DNA from: Plantago major
Lineage: Eukaryota; Streptophyta; Magnoliopsida; Lamiales; Plantaginaceae
Assembly: GCA_026545765.1 (NCBI GenBank)
Contig: CM048843.1
Span: forward strand, 10,191,501-10,255,500
Direction of reading: 5' to 3'
DNA length: 64,000 bases
In this document: positions 57,641 through 64,000 of the stretch, piece by piece
How positions within the stretch are numbered: the first letter of the stretch is position 1
How the letters are laid out: every line of letters begins with the position of its first letter
Translations under genes and position numbers: made by a program
The notes under the pieces: generated by a model
What the model was told of the DNA's origin: nothing
The model's database searches: none
The model's input: the letters and a program-made list of their open reading frames with translations, nothing else

Positions 57641-58427
57641 TGTTGAGGTGAAGTCCCCAACCATAATAAGTTCTTTCTAAGTCGTTAGTTCCAAATCACT
57701 ATAGAGCGTCCACGTCCAAAGCAAACAACGGTCAAGCACTCCAAAGAACCGGTGGGAAGAACACGCACAAGTAACTTTGGGGGGGTTAGGCGAAGACCGG
57801 TTTGCGTAGTGTCGAACCGGGTAAAGACTTTACTTGAGAGAGACTGAAGATCTGCTCTGTATAGTGATCGGGATTAGTTCGTAAAGATGACTTGACTTAC
57901 CTTTAGTATGGGAATGTGTGCCATATATATAGACTTCTCCCAAAGGAAGGGCCTCACTAGATCGCGCAAGATGTAAGCTCGGATCGTGCCACCCATTTTC
58001 CTTTTGGGCTTCGAGGTAATTTAGTCATTCTTGAGAGAAATTAGAGACTCTGAAGTGTCTGAACTTCGTTAGAGTGTAGGTCAGGGCTTGGTCAGTCACA
58101 ATCTCATGTCTAAAGCAACTTCCATAAACCACAAGGCATAGTGGTTGGACCTTGATAACCTCGGATCCTATTTTCTCTTTGTGCGATTCACTTGGTTCCT
58201 TATGAGGTTAGAAACTTATGTCGGATCATCATCCGGTTGAACCCTCATGGTCTCGGACCATGGTTTGGGTCGGACCCTCATCTTTGAGGTCTAGTTCATC
58301 GTTTCACTCGAGAGGTCGGACCGGTGGCCTTAGGTCGGACCTTGAGGACTTTGACCTTAAGCGGCTTGAAGCATATAGGATTCGTTCAAAGGTGTCTATA
58401 ATGGATTGGACATATTTCGTATCAACA
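57641..58427. mobile_element. Solo LTR nested in the non-autonomous element
   Basis: It begins TGTTGAGGTGAAGTCC and ends TTTCGTATCAACA, giving perfect TGTTGA/TCAACA inverted termini over 787 bp. GGTCGGACC words recur in its right half and a TATATATAGA motif lies near 57931. The flanks ccctg and ccggg agree at three of five positions, so the duplication is imperfect. Confidence 0.55.
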
Positions 58428-58537
58428 CCGGGTCGAATTCACCTCCGGCCGGCTTATTTGAGCATACCTTGTCAAAATCCGGCGCCGCGTCCGACCTCCC
58501 ATGCTCAAACCCCTTCCCACGCGTCACTTTCGCTTTG

Positions 58538-58915
58538 TTAAGCGCGTGCTCGACAGCAACCGTCTTCCTTGCGCCTCTTCTGCATAATTCGATCGGGCTT
58601 CATGTTTTGAATCCCGTCTGTCTTCCTTCCTTCGTCCCTGTTGTTTCCCCTTTCTTTCTCACCACTCAACTCCGTCTCTCTCCTCCTTCCTTCCTTTCCT
58701 TGCTCAAAATCTACCATGGGTGGAGTTTCTGAACTTTCTTCCTCCATTAATTGTTGATTTCGTCCCGGCTTCTTCTCTTGCTCCAGTTCGCCCCCGTCTG
58801 CACTGCTACGTCCCCTCAACCCCAATCGGCTTCCAATCATGGAGAAAATCATCTCCTTGATTACCTTCACGTCACCTTCGGTGCGACTATTAGTACCTTC
58901 TTTGTCGGCCACCAT
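58538..58915 (-). pseudogene. Gag-like N-terminal leader of the non-autonomous element
   Basis: A 125-codon frame starts MVADKEGTNSRTEGDVKVIK just 43 bases inside the right LTR, where gypsy gag begins. It is hydrophilic and Glu/Arg/Lys-rich, like the leader that precedes the capsid domain in some gypsy gags. No capsid or zinc knuckle is seen, and the frame ends at 58538, before the nested LTR. Confidence 0.45.
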
Positions 58916-58957
58916 TCTTTGCGGAAGTTGATGGTGTGGAACACCTTTGGTACCAAG

Positions 58958-59451
58958 TGATGGAACCTTGGTTCCATCGGATAGTTAATGATACGAACTA
59001 TTAAGCAATTCGCCTTGTTGAGCACCTCCAAGTGATCTTAGCGCGGATTCACCTATTTCTAGGGTATTTTCACGGCTAGATGGTTGCCTAACGATTACCT
59101 TGAGCAGTAAATTCGGTGGAAATATTATTTGTCATTGATAAAAGCGTAATTAGGTTAAGCCACGAGATCCTATTTATAGGCTACCTATGAGTATTTGAGG
59201 CGTCTAGAGTTCTAATGGAAATAAAATAATATAAAAGATATGCATAAATATTTAAAAGATCTACTAGCCTTATCTCTTTGAGAGAATCTAGCAATTACTG
59301 ATTCTTCTATATTTACGCTTCTAATGAATATCCTAAAGATATTATTCCTAATAATTAAAATATGTTAATATTTCACCGGATTGAACTTGCTTGGCGAACT
59401 CTAGCCACTTTGTTAATGTGTGATGGGTCGGCAAAGCCCAAGGGTCCATCA
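58958..59451 (-). repeat. 5' LTR of the non-autonomous element
   Basis: It is 494 bp. Just inside it the minus strand reads TTGGTACCAAAGGTG, a weak match to the initiator tRNA-Met site TGGTATCAGAG. Confidence 0.92.
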
Positions 59452-59456
59452 CTTTC

Positions 59457-60009
59457 CCATGTGGAGTTTTAATTGGCGATACCACTAACAATTAAAGGTA
59501 ATAAATTTCACCATTGTCAAGGTGATTTTGAAGTTTTCTATTGAACTATAATAAGCAAGATATTAAGCTGACTATATGCTAGATTAAAGATAACTCCCTC
59601 AGTTTGGATTTTTAGTTCATCAGGCAATCATGTCCGATATAATTTGAGATTTTATTGTAATTTTCGATACTGCCTTGTATCCACTTCCTTCATGTACTTT
59701 TCTAATTGTCTATGATCTTATTGGTAATAACACGTTTGATGAATTATGTTGTATGCTCGGTTGTAAATTTCCATACTGATAAGTTTGAATGCATAGTTTT
59801 GAAATTCTGGGTGATCATTGGAAGTGTAGAGTGCATTTGTAGACTTCTGGAAATTCATTGATGCTTGGGGATTGTTATTGACTTATTATTATGTATATAA
59901 ACTCTCGTTTTAGTGATTAATACATAGGTCGTCATATGTGTCTTATAGTAAAGCTAACTAAATAAGCACATGTGTGCTCCACTCATAGAGAAGATCATTA
60001 GTAGACTGC
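59457..60009. other. Unassigned region
   Basis: No gene supported. Confidence 0.4.
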
Positions 60010-60460
60010 ATCATTAGATTTCCAAGCTACTTTCATATGCGGGGAGAGGACAACTTATCAAAAGCGTGTTATTTTTCCATTGCTAACTATTGGATGCAGG
60101 TTTTTTCATTGCCAAAGAAGGTTCTCAAGCATTTGGAGAGTCGTTGCAGATCCTTTTTATGGACTGGCACAGACAACATTAGTAAAAAAAAGCATTGGTG
60201 GCTCGGGATAACATTTGTGATACTGTATCGGCTGCTGGAATTAATTTTGTTTCTCTGATAGAATTGAACAGGGCTACTATGTGTAAATTGTTATGAAATC
60301 TATGTAACAAGGCTGATAAGCTCTGGATAAGGTGGACACATGAATACTATGTGAAAGACCAGGATATATATTGTTGCTTTCTCTCCTTCTGGTTCTTGCT
60401 CATGGATTATTAAAAGCATGTTCAAATTTAGAGATGAGATCCTGATGTCTACATAATGGA
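60010..60460 (+). pseudogene. LINE (L1-type) fragment, region after RT
   Basis: Frame 60037-60258 includes YWMQVFSLPKKVLKHLESRC and RSFLWTGTDNISKKKHWW, the conserved block that follows RT in plant LINEs. A later piece in other frames, LNRATMCKLL and DKLWIRWTHEYYVKDQD (about 60265-60365), continues the same protein. Frames are broken. This is the same domain region as the LINE at 47830-48300, on the opposite strand. Confidence 0.82.
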
Positions 60461-60865
60461 GGGATTTCTAGTTGAAAGGTAGGTATTATACAAGACAAAC
60501 GAGAGTTTGAGAGGGGATAAGCAACCAGTAACGAGTAAAATTTTCTTTGGTTTGAAAGCTTCGGAGGATACTTTTATAAGCGGCACGTAAACAAAGACTA
60601 TCGATGAAAGATGAGAACTTTCTATAGTCGGTCAGTGTCAGCCTGTAACGTCGGTCGCTATTTTGATCCATTAGATTAAAATTTTAGCGGTGGAGATCGA
60701 ATAATCATTCCATTTCGCCTTGAGTGTTGCCAGGGTGTCATTATTATGAAAGGTGTTCTCTAACGTTTTCATTCTAAACTAGTCTACGTTACTTTAAATT
60801 ATTTAAATAAAATATTTTGATATATTAAAAATTAACACTATTAAAAATAAAAATAAAATTTAAAT
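60461..60865. other. Unassigned region
   Basis: No gene supported. Confidence 0.4.
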
Positions 60866-61008
60866 CACCTATCTTCTTCCCACCACCACATACGCCCGCC
60901 ATGTAAAATCCGCCACTCGCTGCCAAATTTTTATTTATTTATTTTTTTCTTGGGAGCTTGGCGTGATTTTAATTAGGCGGGTGGTGGTGGGGATTGGAGA
61001 AGAAGATA
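60866..61008. repeat. Short inverted repeat (foldback)
   Basis: CACCTATCTTCTTCCCACCA and the CCCGCC after it (60866-60900) pair loosely with GGCGGGTGGTGGTGGGG and GAGAAGAAGATATG (60976-61009). A related CCATCTTCTTCCCCAATCCC lies at about 61498. Confidence 0.5.
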
Positions 61009-61009
61009 T

Positions 61010-62182
61010 GTATTTAATTATTTTTATTAGGAAATAATGGAGAAGTTAATAGTTTAAAAAAAAAGCGGTTGAAGGCGTCTTGAGTGGTTGAGGCGACGTA
61101 GAAGCAATGACGCGTGTCGGATGTTGACCTTGTTGGCGTTAGTCAGACTGACCTTTTGTTGATGGTAGACACGATGAAAGATAGGCTCCTGCGTTTTGGT
61201 GCTATCACCGATGCATCTAGTTGTGTATGGACCATCTTTTCTTTCAAGGGGAAATTGAATCTACTCTTAAATTGGCCGTTTGATTCTCCAAATTGACTTA
61301 AATTCAGATAGGCCATTTTTGAAGGTCAAATTCAATGATTCTATTAATACAAAAGTGAACTTTTTCTATTTTTCTTTTCTTTTAATTTCATAATTATATT
61401 AGTTTTAGTTTATTGTAAATAAGCCACAGATTCAATTTTTATAAAACGATCCCCAAAAGTTTTACTTATTAAAATTTTAACTCCCTTCCCCACCACCCAT
61501 CTTCTTCCCCAATCCCCACCACCAACACTGCCAACACCATCACCACCACATCACCACCCGCCACGACCCATCTTCCCCACCACCAACACCGAACAAATCA
61601 CTCCCGATTGGAGTTTCTATGGCGGAAGCTCCAGATTGCTTCCGGGGGGGGGGGGGGGGGAAGAATATGGTGTTGTTTTTGTAAGTTATAAAATATTAGA
61701 GTTAAGTATGTAATAAAATGATACTTGTAAATTGCAACTGAATTCATTTAATTTTATTTTTCTTTATTTTTTATTTGGTCAACTCAAAAATAGCTTCAGG
61801 GCATCTGTAATTCTCACCAATTGGAATAATTGGACCAAATTAAGATAAACCATAGATAATTCGCCCTTTCTTAGGTTTACTAGTTCTATTTTGATGGATG
61901 TCTTACACTGGATGCAAATAAAATAAAATGAAATTGAAGACATTGAATTAAAAGATAATATTGAAAATTGAAGATGCAAAATTACCTAATTATCATTCCA
62001 TCATCCCCAATCTGGTCTGGATCATCAAAACAAATAAGCTAGAGACTGAAAATCCTAAATTAGAGACATCAAAATGGAGATGCAAAGTCCTGAAATTAGC
62101 ATGCCACCATAGTTGGAGACTAGAAAAAGAAGAGGCAAAATCCCCAAATTATATTCCATGGCAACGGAAGAGAAGCAAGTAA
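61010..62182. other. Unassigned region with G homopolymer
   Basis: A run of 17 G lies at 61644-61660, after a CCACC-rich stretch (61480-61580). No gene supported. Confidence 0.45.
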
Positions 62183-62483
62183 TCAGGATTCGACGAGATC
62201 GGGAGAAGCAATGGGACCGAGATCCGGTGAAGTAGCGGACGGACAGAGGACACAGGGACCTCCGCCGTACACCGCTGCTATCCATCGACAGCAGCCGCCC
62301 TGCAACCCTTGGGCAGATTTGGAAGGAGGGGAGAGGGAGAGAGCGGCGCAGCCGCTGGAGAAGAAGAGGAGGGAGGCGCGCGCTGTAGAAGAAGAAAAAG
62401 TGAAGATAGAGGATGAAGAAGGTGGGATTTGCCGCCGGAGTTTTGGGCGGCACCACCCAAAGAGTGAGGGCACTCCTTATTGA
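62183..62483. other. GC-rich patch with overlapping frames on both strands
   Basis: The patch is much richer in G and C than its surroundings and open in several frames (62055-62519 minus, 62211-62483 plus, 62183-62473 minus). No frame shows a known domain. The shift in composition could mark an old gene 5' end or a captured piece. Confidence 0.3.
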
Positions 62484-63003
62484 TGAAGAAGAGGCAATCT
62501 GGTAGTGATGAGAAGACACAGAGATCGGAGATGTTAAGTTCAGTTTTTCTCTTTTTCGTTGAATTTTAAATTAAAAATTTTAATTTGCTTTTCTTTTTAT
62601 TTTCTTACGTTTGTATTTTATTTTCCCATTTTATTATTCAAAGTGATAAACTGATAACATAAAGACTTAGTTGGCAGTCAATTTTAGTTTGTCGACTTGA
62701 GTGGCGTAACGATCGATGTCAAAATTGGATCGAAAGTCTTGATCCGCAAAATTTTATAACTTTGGAACTATATTCTGAAATTTGAACAAACATTGCCTAT
62801 TCGTACAAACACCACAAACGTCGGGATCATTTATACCTTTTTCTCATGTAAACTTCCTTATCTCTGTCTCTTTTCTGTGTTAATTACTCGATGATCCATG
62901 TTTCTTCCTTCAATTGACCACTAATTATCATCCTTAATTACCCTAATTTCATCGAACAAGTTTCCTGAGAGACTGTCTCTGGATAATTTCATCCACTAAT
63001 TGC
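62484..63003. other. Unassigned region
   Basis: No gene supported. Confidence 0.4.
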
Positions 63004-63345
63004 TCAGTCAGTAGTCACGACTGACCCCTTTCTAAAATATCAATTTTAGGTATTTGAAGCCGATTATTGGGTGGGCGTTCTTAGGCGATGATCGCTACGA
63101 AGACATCTTCTGATTTTAGGTTTATATTTAGAGTTTTGTATCAAAGTTTTTATGATTTTATAGTTCCGCTGTATATTTTGACTAGTTCACGGTTTAGTAT
63201 CAAGAATTTCATGTCAAGTCTTTTGACACATAATGCGTCTAGTAACGTTTTATATTTTAACAAGTCAAGTTCGTCGAATTTTCAAGCTCACGAATTAGCG
63301 CGAGTCATATTTTCCTTAGTTCGTATTTATAAAATTCGAGGCGAT
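63004..63345 (+). repeat. Dispersed repeat matching 52297-52640
   Basis: It shares TCACGACTGACCC, GTTCCGCTG, TTTCATGTCAAGTC and CGTCTAGTAACGTTT in the same order. Probably a fragment of one LTR family. Confidence 0.75.
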
Positions 63346-64000
63346 ACAAAAATAGTTGTTTGTTCAGTGTATTCATATATATTAAGAACATGAGATGCTT
63401 TAAACACATCAAGTTTTTTACGAGTAGGGACAATAGGCTATTGTTCGTTGTTAATTATCGTTTAGATATTTTTCATTAATAATTAATTTTGCAAAACATT
63501 GTCTCTTATAAATTTAGCAGATCGCGGATTATCAAGATCAACACAGGTTGATTCAATCGATCCGTCCATATCTGAGGATCGGATGATGATAGACTTTTCT
63601 TCATCCGCTGTCTGGATATCAGTTCAATGTATAAAATATGATTTGTTGTGCAGTCGGGAGGAGAATCCTATTTGCTCGAACGATTTCAACAATATTAATC
63701 GATCCAACTACATCATCAACGATCCATTAAGGTTCCAATGCGTAATGTTAATATCAACATTTTGATTATTTATTCTCATCTTTATTTATCTTCTATCGAT
63801 ATATTCCTAACAACATCAACGATTGATCAATCTTGATTCTGAATTTTCGGACTTGAGAGTGCAGATTTTGAGCAAGTGGAGAATAATAAGTGAATGAAAT
63901 GAAATTGGTGTATTGAGTGTGAGTGTGATGAATGGGAGTCTTGCGTAATTAATAGTGCAAGTGTAGAGGAGGATAGCTTTAAAAACTTGTTAGGTAATTT
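63346..64000. other. Unassigned region to the window end
   Basis: The frame 63499-63765 has no recognisable domain. Confidence 0.4.

Larger units (their letters stand above)
55635..59451 (-). mobile_element. Complete non-autonomous LTR retroelement with unrecognised ORFs
   Basis: Two direct LTRs (55635-56114 and 58958-59451) start TGATGG and end CCATCA. They are flanked by the perfect 5-bp duplication ctttc (55630-55634 and 59452-59456). A polypurine tract next to the left LTR and a tRNA-like primer site next to the right one put the coding sense on the minus strand. The 2.84-kb interior has no protease, RT, RNase H or integrase motif and contains a nested solo LTR. It must have moved with proteins from another element. 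Confidence 0.9.

Noticed and set aside
62055-62519. 154-codon minus-strand frame in a GC-rich patch
   Set aside because: Open in several frames on both strands, which reflects composition; no family recognised.

Overview
This window looks like nuclear DNA of a eudicot flowering plant. It is AT-rich and almost entirely repetitive, with no complete host gene visible. The evidence is the mix of Ty1/copia and Ty3/gypsy LTR retrotransposons with plant-type gag, pol and primer sites, plant LINEs, hAT, Stowaway and Harbinger-like elements, and a broken LRR receptor-like protein gene. A run of exactly 100 N (40600-40699) marks a scaffold join. The species cannot be named from the sequence.

Layout. 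1-5848: a copia element on the minus strand (Copia-1, Sirevirus-like), cut by the window edge and missing integrase and most of the reverse transcriptase. 5849-8321: unassigned DNA with an AGCTA-rich repeat and a short hAT element full of GAGCTCG words. 8322-11586: a solo LTR with a second solo LTR of the same family nested inside; a third fragment (12367-12500) lies in a large inverted repeat. 13060-13632: a LINE 3' end with poly(A). 14390-15531: two Stowaway MITEs, one with an internal 149-bp tandem duplication. 15564-31752: a 16.2-kb copia element on the minus strand (Copia-2) with a matching 5-bp target duplication (gttaa). It carries gag, pol, a third ORF region, a nested solo LTR, a nested hAT element with ATCCGA arrays, and a damaged 5' LTR.

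31758-35276: unassigned DNA with a ~311-bp tandem duplication. 35277-40599: a decayed Ty3/gypsy element on the plus strand (Tat-like gag, protease, RT, RNase H) cut by the N gap. 40700-47372: two broken minus-strand copia elements, the second Ale/Retrofit-like. 47830-48300 and 60010-60460: LINE fragments. 48690-48810: a tRNA-like SINE candidate. 49862-54400: an LRR receptor-like protein pseudogene whose 3' flank is present twice, with a Harbinger-like MITE and other repeats between. 55635-59451: a complete non-autonomous LTR element (5-bp duplication ctttc) with unrecognised ORFs and its own nested solo LTR. 59457-64000: degraded DNA with a LINE piece, a foldback and a dispersed repeat.

The elements do not form a pathway; they are layers of insertion. 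The nesting gives a relative order: Copia-2 came before the solo LTR and the hAT inside it, and the 55.6-59.5 kb element came before the solo LTR inside it. Many coding remnants differ from related copies at CAG/CTG words, often as CG or ACG. This is patchy and appears in both LTRs of one element at different places, so part of the apparent decay may be consensus error in the assembly rather than mutation.
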